DNA from: Thalassia testudinum
Lineage: Eukaryota > Streptophyta > Magnoliopsida > Alismatales > Hydrocharitaceae
Reading direction: 5' to 3'
Assembly: GCA_037157565.1 (NCBI GenBank)
Contig: JAZHRO010000054.1
Span: forward strand, 20,753,501 to 20,817,500
DNA length: 64,000 nucleotides
Part shown: positions 1 through 11,194 of the stretch, piece by piece
Layout: the number at the start of each line of letters is the position of its first letter
Position numbering within the stretch: position 1 is the stretch's first letter
Made by a program: the position numbers and the translations under genes
Notes under the pieces: model-generated
Databases searched by the model: none
The model's input: the letters and a program-made list of their open reading frames with translations, nothing else
What the model was told of the DNA's origin: nothing

Positions 1-952
1 CTTATGCTATCGCCTTCGATACACAGGGGTCAGGTCCCTCGCCTACGCACGCAGCGCGCCACGCGCTCGCACCTGCCCTCTCTCGCGCTCATGCCTCGCG
101 GGTCTGGACCGAACTCGATTACTCGACCAAGCACTCCTCGCCCACCACCGCACGCCAGTGGGCCTAGTCCCGGGCATGTTACCCGACCCGTATACCTGCG
201 AATGCTCTAGGAGTGAACCTTGGAGAGAGAAATAGCGAGAGAGACGTGGGGCGGGTAGGGGTTAGGTTTTGCCTAACCTTGTAATGTGCAGGGAAGCAGG
301 AGAAGAAAGAAGGAGCGGCTGAGGACACTTAGCCGCACAGAGCAGCAAAAGTTGAGAAAGAAGGAGAAGGAAGAGGCAGCTGCTGAAGAAAGAAGGAAGA
401 ACCCAAGGCAGAGGAGCGGCAGAGGAACAGTTGAAGAAAGAGGAAGAAGACAGGATGGAGGAAGCCGCAGAGAAAGGAAGATGCAGAAAAGAAACTAAAG
501 ATAGAAGAAAGAAGAAGACTCGCAGAGGGAAAAGACAAAGCAGAAGCTGAAGAGGAGAGAAGCCAACTGAAGAAGGAGAAGGCGCAGTACAAGAAGAAGA
601 AGAAGAAGGAAGCCGAGCAGAGAAGAGAAGAAGAAGAAACCAAGAGAACCTGCAAGGGCATTGTAGCAAGGGGCAGATAAGGTGACGTAGAGAAGAGAAG
701 GAAGAGAGAAGGGGAGGAGAAGAAAGAAAGAAAAAGAGAAAAGGATTTTTTTTGTTCACTCTCTCTTTAATTTTTGTAACGTAGTATATAGTTAATTGTG
801 AATTTGTATGCTTCTAGAATTAAGTTTGCTCCCTGAGTTCGACCTCGGAACATTCTAAATTTCGAGTAATAAATTCACTTAAATTGATAATCGCTTTTCA
901 TGATAATACTACAACGAAGATATTTTTAACACCAACAAAAGAGCGATCGTCA
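1..952 (+). mobile_element. E: 3' part of an Athila-type LTR, cut by the window edge
   Basis: The sequence parallels the last kilobase of both F LTRs (from about 4,808 and 15,955). It has the same opening block ending in CACAGGGGTCAGGTCCCTCG, then a purine-rich stretch, then the CTCCCTGAGTTCGACCTCGG block, then an AT-rich end. It stops at CA (951-952). From 953 the sequence matches the 3' LTR of element D at about 19,328, so E was inserted into D's 5' LTR. E is clearly diverged from F and is a separate insertion. Its 5' part and any internal region lie left of the window, so I cannot tell whether it is a solo LTR or the end of a full element. The lysine/arginine-rich reading frames here are composition artefacts. 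Confidence 0.8.
286..745 (+). repeat. purine-rich (GA) tract in LTR E
   Basis: Almost only A and G on the plus strand, built from degenerate AAGAAG and GAGGAA units. The equivalent tract occurs at the same place in the LTRs of F, G, L and P. Open frames across it (Lys/Arg/Glu-rich on plus, Leu/Ser/Phe-rich on minus) follow from composition and are not credible genes. Confidence 0.8.
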
Positions 953-1171
953 CGAACATTTTCAAAGTACGTAATGGATTAAAACACTTAAAACAGGTAC
1001 TTGTAAGCAAGTACCGATTCTGTTCATCAGTACTGGTATTTGCAAGGCACAGGTTTGAGAATTCATCTCAAAATGTGAACAACAAGTACTGGTACCATCC
1101 ATGAGTACCGATACAAGTTGGCCACAGGTTGAAGCCTTATTTCTGGCCAGAACCTTACAAGTACCGGTACC
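953..1171 (+). mobile_element. D: 5' LTR, left fragment
   Basis: This matches about 19,328-19,520 in D's 3' LTR (shared start CGAACATTTTCAAAGTACG). It is bounded on the left by E and on the right by A. It ends with GTACC (1,167-1,171), the left copy of the target duplication made when A inserted; the right copy is at 17,872-17,876. It contains the GTACCGGTAC palindrome typical of the D LTRs. Confidence 0.85.
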
Positions 1172-1360
1172 TGTAAAGATCCGTTCTGATTTAAGCCTTT
1201 TAAGACGTCTAGATTGTTAGTCAGTCGTCTGGACCCCTTCCCAGACATTTGGAAACTAAAAAATCTGTACGCACTGTTGGTTCTGCGCGCAGCTAGCGTG
1301 CAGGCCCTTTCCTTCTCTCTCTTCTTCTCCTTTCCCCCGTCGAACCCTAACCCTCCAGCC

Positions 1361-1367
1361 TATATAA
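1361..1367 (+). promoter_or_regulatory. TATA box of LTR A
   Basis: TATATAA lies about 190 bp into A, followed by a pyrimidine-rich CTCTCC leader. This is the arrangement expected at the U3/R border of a plant LTR. B has TTATAA at the equivalent point (36,305). Confidence 0.5.
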
Positions 1368-3845
1368 GAAGCACCCCCTTCCTCTCCTCTCCACTCCGCT
1401 ACCACCACCATCCTCTCCACTCCACTGCCGTGAGTGAGGGCGAGAGAGAGGGAGCGAGAGTAAGGAAGAGCGGACGTGAGGAGGAGAGGGCTGAGGTTGC
1501 GAGCTCATGGAGTCTCGCCGGAGGTTTGTACGGCCATCACAGCGCGTACGGGAGGAGGAGAGTGTTGGGGCGTCATCCCCGACCTTCTGCAGCAGTTGGA
1601 GCTGCAACGGAGCAGGAGGAGCCGCGGTGAGAGAAGCGAGAGTGTGGTCTGATACTGGAGGTTTAATAGTATCGGACGTCCAAAGTGCCTCCCGGACGAC
1701 GGGCTGGACATCTGGCGATGACACCGGACATCTGAAAGAGGGTGTATTGCGAAGGTATGTCTTCCTCGCGGTTACGGTCTTCAGGCCGCACCGCAAAGGC
1801 GATCTACTTGGCTAAAAATGGTGCACTGCTCTGTCGTGCGCAGGAGTAGCTTTAGGAAGGCACGTGCCACGCCCTCCTATGCTTTTTGAATGTCTAGACA
1901 GCTTACCAAACAACCAGAGGGATTCCCAGACGACTGGAGGACTGGTCGGACATTTGAAATTGAGTCCAGACAGTCGCAGAGGAGTCCTGGACATCTGAGG
2001 TCATCACAGGAACCTGAGATGAGTCTCTGATGACTTTTAAGACATCTGGACTTGGATCCAGACGTTTGATTTGGGTCTGTAGACACGTTTTTGACCCGTT
2101 TAGGGTCCGACCGAGATCCGTTTCACGCAAACGAAATATCTGTGGTTTCCTTGTGAGTTCCTGTACATGTTAGAAACCATTATATTCTGTTCTAAACGTT
2201 CCATTGTGTGTGTTCCTTAGTATAAGACTTCGATCTGTTGCGTGTCTAGGGATTGCAGAGGCACGTGGGCCTGCAGTTCGAGCCCCCAGTACTCCCGAAT
2301 TGTCTGGTAGAGTGGTTTCCCCTGTTCTACTTATAAAATGTGAATGCATCTATGAAAATTAGATAACTGGAAACCTAGGATGTTGCATGAACCTTACGAC
2401 GAGAAATGGTTGAACTGCTTGCTTACGTGATTGAAATTGTACTTATGAACGAATGAGCTAAATTGTTAGCAACTGCCTGTTAATGAATACGAGCTACCTG
2501 AGATAATTAAACAGTTACCTATGATATAGCTTGTTGCATGTGTTTAATTGTGGAAATACAAGCTGCATGTGTATAATACGAGAATGGAATTGTGAATGAC
2601 GAAACCTTGTATGGAATAATATGGTGAATATGAGCATGAACCCTACGAGGACTTAGGTGTAGAGCTCCTGTGGATGAATGGAAAGACTTGGAATATGGAT
2701 GGGGAGTGCGCTGGCCCTTGAGTTACGTGGTACCAAGGAGAGTGACTGTCCCTTTTTTAGTGTAGAGCGGAGCTTTCCGCCCTTGGGTTCGGACCCGGGG
2801 TTAGGATTGGCCACTCTACACCAACTTCTGTTGGCCTTCGCGTACACGGTACCGGGGAGAGCTATTAGTATAGGGAGGGAGCTAGCCACCCCACGGGGCT
2901 CGGGGTTCAGCTAGCCAGCTGATGAGAACCTTATCATGAACCTAACTAGCACAATTTAATCCAAATAAGTGTGAAAAATCTCCTACAAAACCTAAAGAGA
3001 TGCTTAACTCAGAGAATTCTGAGTTAAAGAATAAGACAAATCATAAGGGGTAAAACTGTAATTTCACCAATGCAGTGTGCAAACAGGGTAATTAAGGGTC
3101 CAAACACAGGTCAAACGAGCTTAATAAGGAGGAAAGTGGGATGATCTGATCTTAAAAGGGTTATAGCAACTTCTAGGAATTAAATGACATTCTGTAATCC
3201 TAAAACAAATCTACTTTAATTCACGAGGTTTGAGGTAGGATAAAAATCAACTAAACCCTCTAAAATTCATAGAAAAATATTTCCTAGGGTTTAGAACCTT
3301 CAATTTGGCCTTTGCAACCTATTTTGACCTAAAATGAGAACCATGCCCAATTTTTGAATTAATTTGGATTTTTACGCAAATTGCCAGTCAAATATGGCCC
3401 AACCTAAAATAAAATTTCACCATTAAAATTTTTAGGTTCAAATTAGGATGGTATAAAAACTTGGGCCTAAGAAAAGACCATCTTGACCGATTTTACAAAT
3501 TGGTCCTCCTAAATTACTTTTTGACCCTTATCTTTTGAAACCCTTGCAATTGGCCCCCTAACTTTCTCGTCGTTCTTTGCAGAACGGTCTTCCCTGCCAT
3601 TTCTGCGTAGCACCATACCTCCGGCGACCTTGCGCGGAGGATGGCGCCGCGTAGGGCAAGGCGCCCGTCCACAGGAACGAGCGGGAGGTTCCCTACGTCG
3701 TCCTCTGTCGCAGGGACCCTCCCCTAACCTCTGCAACCGACCATGCCTCTCGCGCGAACACACGAAAGGAATGAGTGTCCATTTCCGGCCACACTCTGGC
3801 GAGCACGGCACGTCGCCTCCTCGATCACCTCTCCTCGCCAGTGCC

Positions 3846-3852
3846 TATATAA
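3846..3852 (+). promoter_or_regulatory. TATA box of F 5' LTR
   Basis: TATATAA in a GC-rich context (GTGCC before, GGAGCGG after), conserved at 14,994-15,000 in the 3' LTR and at the equivalent point of L (49,903). It is the likely core promoter for the element transcript. Confidence 0.6.
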
Positions 3853-5089
3853 GGAGCGGTAGGGTCTGCCATGTCCTTCAATCTAGTTTTGGCTGAGAGA
3901 AACCCTAGATTTCATCTCTCCCCTCTCCGGTCAGGCAGCCCAAGCTTCTGGTGATCCTCCCTCCCCCTCGTCGCTCTGCCGCCATACCTGCAGTAGAGCC
4001 CACTCTGCCCCGTCGTCCCACGCCAGGCCGCACCAACTAGCGTCCTCAGATCTTCTCCTCGTCGCCGATAACCTCCTCCTGGGCACCTTCGTCCCCAGCT
4101 CCGCAGGCACGAGCCGGATGCCTTCCTCTCCCTCTTCGTCGACTAAGTAGGTAGGAATCTTCCTCTCTCTATCCCTTATATTTTCCCCTTCCTAATTTAC
4201 CATTTTAACCCACCGACCGCCACTGTCCATCACCACCTTCCCCATCTCCGGTCGCCATCTCTAGCGAGGTCGCTCCACCTCCACAAACCATCTCACCCCT
4301 CGCCGACAAGCCTAGAAGCTCCCCCTCACTCCACTCAAACGTTTCCCCCACTCCATTCACCGCCCTTCACCGCCCGACCACCCCCCAAACACACCCACTT
4401 CCGCACACACAGTCTGCCCTAGGTACACGGCTACAGGTGCTCTCGTGCCTCGTCGACCCTCGCACTGCCTTCGCCACACTCCGGTGAGGATCCCTGCGTT
4501 GTCTGATGTGGCCGTGAGGTTTTCCTTGTGATTTCAGGTCTCCGCCCCTCGCCGCCATTGACAAGCTGTTGAAGCTCCTTCGCAAGCAGCTCCAGGACTC
4601 CTCCAGCCCAGGCGCGAGCTCCAGGCAACGCGGGCTGATTCGTGAGCACACCCAGGTTCGCGATTGGGGTTGCGAGCCTTCGCTGCTGCCCCAATTGGCA
4701 GCACCTTCTCGCCTGCGGGCGCGCAGACTAAAGGTGGGACTTTAGTTCTACCTCGTAAGTGTGTGGCCTCGCGCCCACACTTAAATTGATTTTGTGAATT
4801 AAGTTGTTCGCCTTCGATACACAGGGGTCAGGTCCCTCACCCACGCACACAGCGCGCCACACGCTCGCCCTCGCCCGTGCTCACGCCCCGCGGTCTGGGC
4901 CGAATCCGACTACCCGACCAAGCACTCCTCGCCAACCATCACACGCCGGTGGGCCTGGTCCTGGGCGCACAACCCGAACCCGATTACCCAGCTCTGGGAG
5001 AGCTTTGCCAAAGAGAGATTCAGAGAGAGAGAGATGCGGGGGAGAGATAGGGGTAGGTTTTACATTGATAGTTGTATGTGCACGCATGG

Positions 5090-5640
5090 AACAAGGAAAA
5101 AGAAGGAAGAAGCAGGCGATGGAAGAAGAAGAGAGGAGGAGGCACAACTGAAGACTTAGCCACACTGAGCAGCTACTGAAGAAGAAAGGAAGGAGAGGAA
5201 CTGAAGGAAAAGAAGAAAAGGAGCCGCACTGTAGCAAATGCACAGTTAAGTCGTCTGAGCACCAAGTCAGACGTCGAAAGGTTAATGGCCAAGGCAAAAA
5301 GAAGAAGAAAGAAAGAAGACACAAATAAGAAGAAAAAGAAGAAGATAGGAAGGAGAAAGAAAAGAAAGAAGAGGAACAGCCAGAGCAGAAGAAAAAGAAG
5401 AAGCAGAAGAAAAGAAGGAAGAAGAAAGGAAGACTTGGCAGCTGAAAGAAAGAGAAGGCAGAAGCTCTGCAGCCGCAAGGATGAAAAGAAGAAAATCAGA
5501 GAGGAAGAAAGGAAAAAGAGAAAGGTCACCACAGCCGTAGCAAAGAAAAGAAGAGGGAAGAAGGCAGATTGAAGAAGAGAAGAATCAGCTGAAAGAAGAA
5601 GAAGAAAAGAGAAGAGGAAGAGAGAAGAAGAAGAAGCCAA
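5090..5640 (+). repeat. purine-rich tract in F 5' LTR
   Basis: A degenerate GAA/GAAA/AGG tract, kept in near-identical form at about 16,235-16,775 of the 3' LTR. A short non-purine island around 5,225-5,285 contains TCGTCTGAGC and CAGACGTCG, a variant of the AGACGTCT motif discussed in the findings. No credible protein. Confidence 0.8.
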
Positions 5641-5852
5641 AAAAGAACTTTTGCCCCCCCTCTCTCTCTTTTAATTTTTGTAAAACCTTACATTGTGAAT
5701 TTATAACCTTTCTAGAATTATAGTTGCTCCCTGAGTTTGACCTCGGGAAACTTGTTATTCTGAGTAAAAAATTTGTATTAAACTGGTAACTATTTTGCCA
5801 TATACCACAACGACTATAATAACCATAATGACCAAACACGAGCACCAGTTTT

Positions 5853-5870
5853 TGGCACCATTGCGGGGAG
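5853..5870 (+). other. F primer-binding site (tRNA-Asp type)
   Basis: TGGCACCATTGCGGGGAG follows the LTR end after a few bases. It resembles the plant tRNA-Asp-complementary site TGGCGCCGTTGCCGGGGA with four differences at most. Use of tRNA-Asp is known for Athila-lineage elements and agrees with the protein-based clade call. Confidence 0.75.
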
Positions 5871-6933
5871 CAACGGCTATTCTAGAAGCTGTTAATTCAC
5901 AATTTTTGAGTTTCTATTGATCTCTTCTCTTTTGTTGTGCAGGCACAGGAAATCAAGAGGACAACAAGCAGCCACTCAACAACCACACCTAGGACAGGTA
6001 ATTTTCTAGCCTCTCATTTTAACCCCTAAATTCTAAAGAGGAAGAAAAAGAAAGAAAAAGCAATTTACGCATAACTTGTCCTCCATACTTAGTAAATCAT
6101 CAAAGTTGCCTGTTTTCAATTTCAACACAGTATTTCTGTACATCCATTAAGGGAATTTAGGGCTAACACTTTCTTGCTTGAGCCTTAGTTACCCAATCTA
6201 AAGGAAACTAACTGGACCAAGTAGAGCCAATATAAGATTCAAAATTAGGATTTTAGAGATACACTTTCTAAAGCAAGAATTGAGAATTCCGAAAGAAGTG
6301 TGCCTAAGCCATTGTTTGAAAGCACCTATTTAGAGAAACCCTAAGAAATTTAGCTCTTAAAAACACTTGAACCCTAAAAGACAAAGACCTAATAAGCTCT
6401 CTAAGAAACTAGCAGGTGAAGTTGACCCCTTGGGTCAACCAACCTTAAACGTAGGTCACTCTTTGCACTCAAAAGGCTAAAGTTCAAGTGAAAACCTAAG
6501 CACCTTGATCCAAACTAAAAGTGGTAGACTTAAAAGGTCAAGGTCCCCATTCTGGTCTACCTGGAATCTTAGTGACAAGAGGGGTCGGGTGGGGGAAACC
6601 CTGTAACCCGTGGGGGCGCTCTACCATGTAAGGGTCTTCGTGGGACTCACCCTCTCTGGCTGCCCAGGTAGTTCTTAGGTGGTCAATCTTTTGATCAAGG
6701 GGTCCATCTGCCCCGAACCTCTATAGTCACCCAACGTTCTGGGTGTCTTGATTGGGTCCAGCACCTGCTAAACTCATCCTCTCTATCAGTGTATGTTTGG
6801 TAGGAGGTCCTTGAAACCTCCTTTAGAAATTCACTCTCCTCGAGGCCGAGCCTCGGTGCCCTTGTTTGTGCAACCAACACTCCACATAGACCTCTCCTCC
6901 GACTCCAAACCCAACTCACCTTCTTCTTCCACA
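5871..6933 (+). other. F untranslated leader
   Basis: About 1.06 kb between primer-binding site and gag. It is AT-rich at first, then mixed. No open frame resembling a known protein and no repeat was seen. Long leaders are usual in Athila-type elements. Confidence 0.6.
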
Positions 6934-8540
6934 ATGGCTCAGCCAATTGAGGAAGAGAACAATCTGGAGCACCAGCTCCAGCAACTCAATGACCTCTTCC
7001 AGAACTTCATGCACCCACTGCAGCGTCCCATGATGCGGGACCATAATAATCCTGCTGCGGTGGCTATCGAGCCTCTAGTCAGAATCCCGATGGAGGACCT
7101 GATTCTGAACTAAAGCCCAACATGATTCATGCCATACCTAAATTTCATGGGCTTAATTCTGAAGACCCCTTCCAGCACATTAAACAGCCAAAGCATCTGG
7201 CCCAGACTTTCGGGTTAGATGCACAAAATCGGGATATTCTCCTCATGAAGATGTTCTCCTTCTCCCTTATGGACAAGGCCACCCATTGGTACCAAACACA
7301 GACTCGGCCGATCAACAATTGGGAGGAACTTCAATCCGAGTTCTTGAAGAAGTTCTTTCCCGTTGGTCGGACGAATGCCTTGCGCCATCAGATTACCCAC
7401 TTCACGCAACAAACGGGAGAACCTCTCCATGAGGCATGGGATTGCTTTCAAGATCTCATGAGGAAGTGCCCCCATCACGGAGTTCCTAAATGGGAACAAG
7501 TCCTGTCTTTTTACCAGGGGCTCCGTGAAGATATTAGGCTTTTCATCAATGCAACTTGCGGAGGGAATATCATGGGTCAGCATGAGGACACCGTGTGGGA
7601 GATTCTCGAAAATATGTGCGAGAACTCCATCAATAAAGACTCCATGGGATTATTCGACAGGACGAATACCCGCGCATTGACGAACCTTAGGGGAGCACAC
7701 AAGACGCAGGGCCTGTCCGCATTAGTCGACCTGGAATTGATGGCCAGTCGATTGGACAAGGTCTCTATCATTGAGAAGGTGGATGAGCTGACTCAGCACT
7801 TGCAGCGAGCCACCTCTGTGCATAATTCCTTTGCACAGCCTCCTTCCACACGGGAGACTGTGCAAAACATTCTCCACCGACCTTCTCCTGGGATGGATCC
7901 ATATCCACCCCCATCTGATTCTCGGATCGGAGGATCCTCTGATCCTTTCTATACTAGCCAGGGGAATTCCATTCCCCCATTCTTTGACTCTTCAGAGGTT
8001 CCTCAGACCTACGAGGACTTCAACGCCATCTAGAATGACCCATTTTCCAATACCTTGAATCCTGGATGGCGAAACCATCCCAACTTCCAGTAGGCGGGAA
8101 ATTCCCAAACTCAAATACCATCCTTTCAGCCCCTTCCACAACCACCTCGTCCTTACTAGCCGCCTCAGCCTTGGCCTAACCCTACTTATCCATTAGGGCC
8201 AAACCAAGACCAAATATCCCTCATCCTTCAGACTCTGGCTGACATTCAGAGAACGAATGCGGCTATTTAGAAGCAACACAAGGATGAAATCACAGAGGTT
8301 CGAAACCAACTGGCCCAGTTGGCAAATTCTCGCCAACCAGGCACACTTCCTTCCCAACCTCTTCCTAACCCTAATAATGTGACGACCCAGCGACGCGTTA
8401 TGAACCCAAACCCGGGCCAAGCACACATGATTTATTAGGCCCCTTCTGTTCTTCACCTGACGGGATGGAGGCTTCAACTTCTTATGCAAGTTATCAGCAG
8501 CAACCCATCCTATCAAACCCTAACTAGAACCAGGCATGAC
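6934..8540 (+). pseudogene. gag: F gag, disrupted
   Basis: Gag forms the particle shell of the element in the cytoplasm. The chosen start is ATG 6,934 (MAQPIEEENN). The first 60 codons are in one frame and end at 7,113. The rest continues from about 7,085 in another frame through 8,033, so a small indel lies near 7,085. The conserved retrotransposon gag domain is obvious between about 7,140 and 7,630: FHGLNSEDPFQHI, FSFSLMDKATHWY, FLKKFFPVGRT and MRKCPHHGVPKWEQVLSFYQGL. Beyond 8,033 the homology continues (GWRNHPNF) but is broken by TAG codons at about 8,032, 8,093, 8,158, 8,269 and 8,437. A second frame change near 8,440-8,465 leads to the protease frame. The stops fit TGG or CAG codons hit by C-to-T/G-to-A change. 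Confidence 0.9.
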
Positions 8541-8542
8541 TA

Positions 8543-9589
8543 AATTCTGTAACCACCCGCAGTGGTAAGGAGACCCAAGATCCACCTTATCCAGACCACT
8601 CCAAGCCTGGTAGTGATCCAAACCCTAGGACAGTAATCCAGGATGTTCCCATCCCTGTCCTAGATCAAAGACCTGGACCTATCCTAGAAGAACCAACCAA
8701 GGTTCCATTTCCCGAGGCCTTGACCAAGGGAAAGAAGACAACCAAATCCGTGGCACCTGAGGAGGACCTGGTCAAGCTCTTTGAGCAGGTCTAAATAAAC
8801 ATCCCCTTGATGGATGCAATTCGCCACGTACCGGTTTATGCACGATTCTTAAAGAATGTATGTACACCTCAGCGTAAGCCGCGAACCAAGAGTGGGAGTC
8901 CAATTGTACTGTCAGAGCAAGCCAGCTCTGTAATCCTGAGCAAACTCCCACCGAAGGCAAAAGACCCAGGTACTCTCCTGATTTCATGCAAAATAGGTGA
9001 AACCCAGTTCGACAGAGCATTGCTAGACTTGGGTGTTTCCATAAATCTAATACCCACATCCTTACTTAAACACCTAGAAGAATCTGAGCTAAAACCAACT
9101 GAGGTGACACTCCAGCTAGCAAATAGATCTATAAAGTCACCAAAAGGGATTCTTGAGGATGCTATTGTAAGAGTACGGGATTTCTATTTCCCTGTAGACT
9201 TCATAGTCTTAGACATGGACGCACCTGAAAACCCTAGGGATACACCAATCATTCTAGGGAGACCTTTCCTGGCTACTGCTAGAGCCAACATCAGTTATGG
9301 GGAGGGCCAAATAGAGCTAAAATTTGGGAATCAAACCCTCAAAATTGATATTTTTAAGGCCCAACAAGGAATCAATTGCGGTGTCATCGAACAAATCTGT
9401 GATATTAGAGCTTTGGTTGATGAAACACATTTTGAGAATAACCTGATTATGCCTCATCAACCACAGAAAGATCTTGAACCGCAATTAGAGGAGACAGACC
9501 CTGATTTAGACAAACCCATAACTCCTATCCTGAACCTCACACTTACCCTGAACCACCCGCTGCTGCTGATAACCCCATCCTTGAACTAA
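8543..9589 (+). pseudogene. F aspartic protease region, disrupted
   Basis: The frame opens with NSVTTRSGK, the usual junction between gag and protease in Athila elements. A TAA at about 8,791 interrupts it just before INIPLMDAI, and it is then open from 8,807 to 9,589. The protease core is LISCKIGETQFDRALLDLGVS at about 8,978-9,040, where LDLG stands at the active-site position (Athila proteases commonly have DLG rather than DSG), with the second conserved block IILGRPFLATARA near 9,250-9,290. The enzyme would cut the Gag-Pol polyprotein. A frame change at about 9,540-9,590 separates it from RT. Confidence 0.88.
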
Positions 9590-10702
9590 AACCCCTTCCC
9601 GATCATTTGAAATACATCTTTTTGGGTTCTAATCAGACTTTTCCTGTGATTAAAAATTCCAAGCTTACTCCTGATCAGGAATCCCGTCTGATTGTTGTTC
9701 TCTAGCAGCATCGCAGAGCCATTGGTTGGACTCTTGATGACTTGACTGGAATAAGTCCCTCTTATTGCACACACTGTATTTATTCAGAAGAGGGCGCACG
9801 ACCTTCCTGTGAGATGCAGAGGCGTCCGAATCCCAATATGCAGGAGGTCGTGAAAAAGGAGATCATTAAGTGGTTAGATGCGGGGATCATCTACCCGATC
9901 TCCGACAGTCGTTGGGTAAGCCCAATTCAGGTCGTGCCTAAAAAGGCAGGGCTCACCACCATTACGACTGAAACCGGAGAAATCATACCTACCCGAATAG
10001 CCAACTCGTGGAGAGTCTGCATAGATTACCGACGATTAAATTCCTCCACGAAGAAGGATCATTTCCCACTACCTTTCATTGATCAGATTCTCGAAAAAAT
10101 TAGTGGGAAATCGATTCTTCTGCTTTCTTGACGGGTACTCCGGTTACAACCAAGTGACTATTCATCCTGAGGAACAAGAGAAGACCACGTTCACCTGCCC
10201 CTTCGGGACGTACGCATTCCAAAGGATGCCTTTCGGTCTCTGCAATGCACCCACGACTTTTCAGCGATGCATGCTTGCCATATTCTCTGATATGGTTGGT
10301 GATTATCTGGAAGTCTTTATGGATAACTTCTCAGTTTTTGGGGCATCATTTGATGATTGCCTCCAGCACTTGGTTCATATACTCAGGCGTTGCATCGATG
10401 TTAATTTGGTTCTTTCCTGGGAAAAGAGCCATTTTATGGTGCCTGAGGGGATCGTCCTAGGACATCTAATTTCTGAGAAAGGCATCCAAGTGGATCGAGC
10501 CAAGGTTGATCTAATTTCTCGGCTTCCTATGCCTAGCTCGATCAAGGACATCCACTCTTTTCTTGGGCACGTTGATTTTTACCGTCGTTTCATTCTGGAT
10601 TTTTCGAAAATCATGCGTCCCCTGACTACTCTTCTTTCTAAGGATGTACCCTTTGAAATCTCCAAGGAATGCACTCAAGCCTTTGAAAACCTTCGTGACT
10701 GA
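9590..10702 (+). pseudogene. F reverse transcriptase, disrupted, active site changed
   Basis: Homology starts before the first ATG with LPDHLKYIFLG and passes a TAG at about 9,703. It is then open at 9,742-10,131 (SRWVSPIQVVPKK, WRVCIDYRRLN) and, after a frame change near 10,100, open at 10,079-10,702 (DGYSGYNQV, FGTYAFQRMPFGLCNAPTTFQR). The catalytic box at about 10,315-10,340 reads FMDNFSVFG. The family has FMDDFSVFG, so the second metal-binding Asp is Asn (GAC to AAC). The connection domain (FLGHVDFYRRFI) follows. A TGA at 10,700 ends the frame before RNase H. It would copy element RNA into DNA; this copy cannot. Confidence 0.93.
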
Positions 10703-11194
10703 GTCACCCAGGCCCCGATCCTACAATCCCCTGATTGGTCTCAACCCTTTGAGATCATGTGCGATGCATCTGATTTCGCTGTAGGAGCGGTTCTGGGGCA
10801 AAAAGTTGACGGGAAACCCGTGGTCATCTACTACTCTAGCAAGACACTTGACGAGGCTCAGCGTAACTATACAGTTACGGAGAAAGAGCTGCTAGCCGTA
10901 GTATTTGCCATTGCAAATTTTCGATCTTATCTCCTGGGTTCCCACGTCATCATCTACTCGGATTATACAGCTGTGAGGCATCTCCTTGCCAAGAAGGACG
11001 CAAAGCCCCGACTAATCCGATGGATCTTGCTGTTTCAAGAATTTGACCTCGAGATTCACGACAAGGCAGAAAGACAAAATGTGGTAGCTGACCATCTGTC
11101 TCGCCTTCCTTCTGAGATCATCAACCCTTCTGGACCCATCACGGAGCATTTCCCTGATGAGCACCTACTGACTATTGGTATTAGACTTCCATGA
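10703..11194 (+). pseudogene. F RNase H domain
   Basis: Open from 10,757 to 11,194. It has CDASDFAVGAVLGQ (first catalytic Asp), TEKELLAVVFAI (catalytic Glu), YSDYTAVRHLL (catalytic Asp) and VVADHLSRLP (last Asp and linker), the standard order for gypsy RNase H. It is in the same frame as the downstream half of RT and separated from it by the TGA at 10,700. It removes the RNA strand during reverse transcription. This domain is the best-preserved part of the element. Confidence 0.92.

Larger units (their letters stand above)
2920..5847 (+). repeat. F 5' LTR
   Basis: Begins TGATGAGAACC and ends GAGCACCA; the same ends bound 14,067-16,985. It opens with a hairpin-forming TGATGAG/CTTATCA pair, has TATATAA at 3,846-3,852, and near its 3' end has a purine-rich tract (about 5,090-5,640) followed by the CTCCCTGAGTTTGACCTCGG block. 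The 3' edge was set where the two LTR copies diverge. Confidence 0.93.

Noticed and set aside
1340..1355. CCCTAACCCTCC as telomere-like repeat
   Set aside because: Two imperfect units only, inside the leader of LTR A.
5173..5640. Long open frames rich in Leu/Ser/Phe (minus) or Lys/Arg/Glu (plus) in the LTR purine tracts, also at 262-759, 15,974-16,775, 25,169-25,558, 33,284-33,840 and 51,147-51,506
   Set aside because: They track the purine bias, appear on both strands, and change freely between LTR copies while composition stays. No domain or conserved start.
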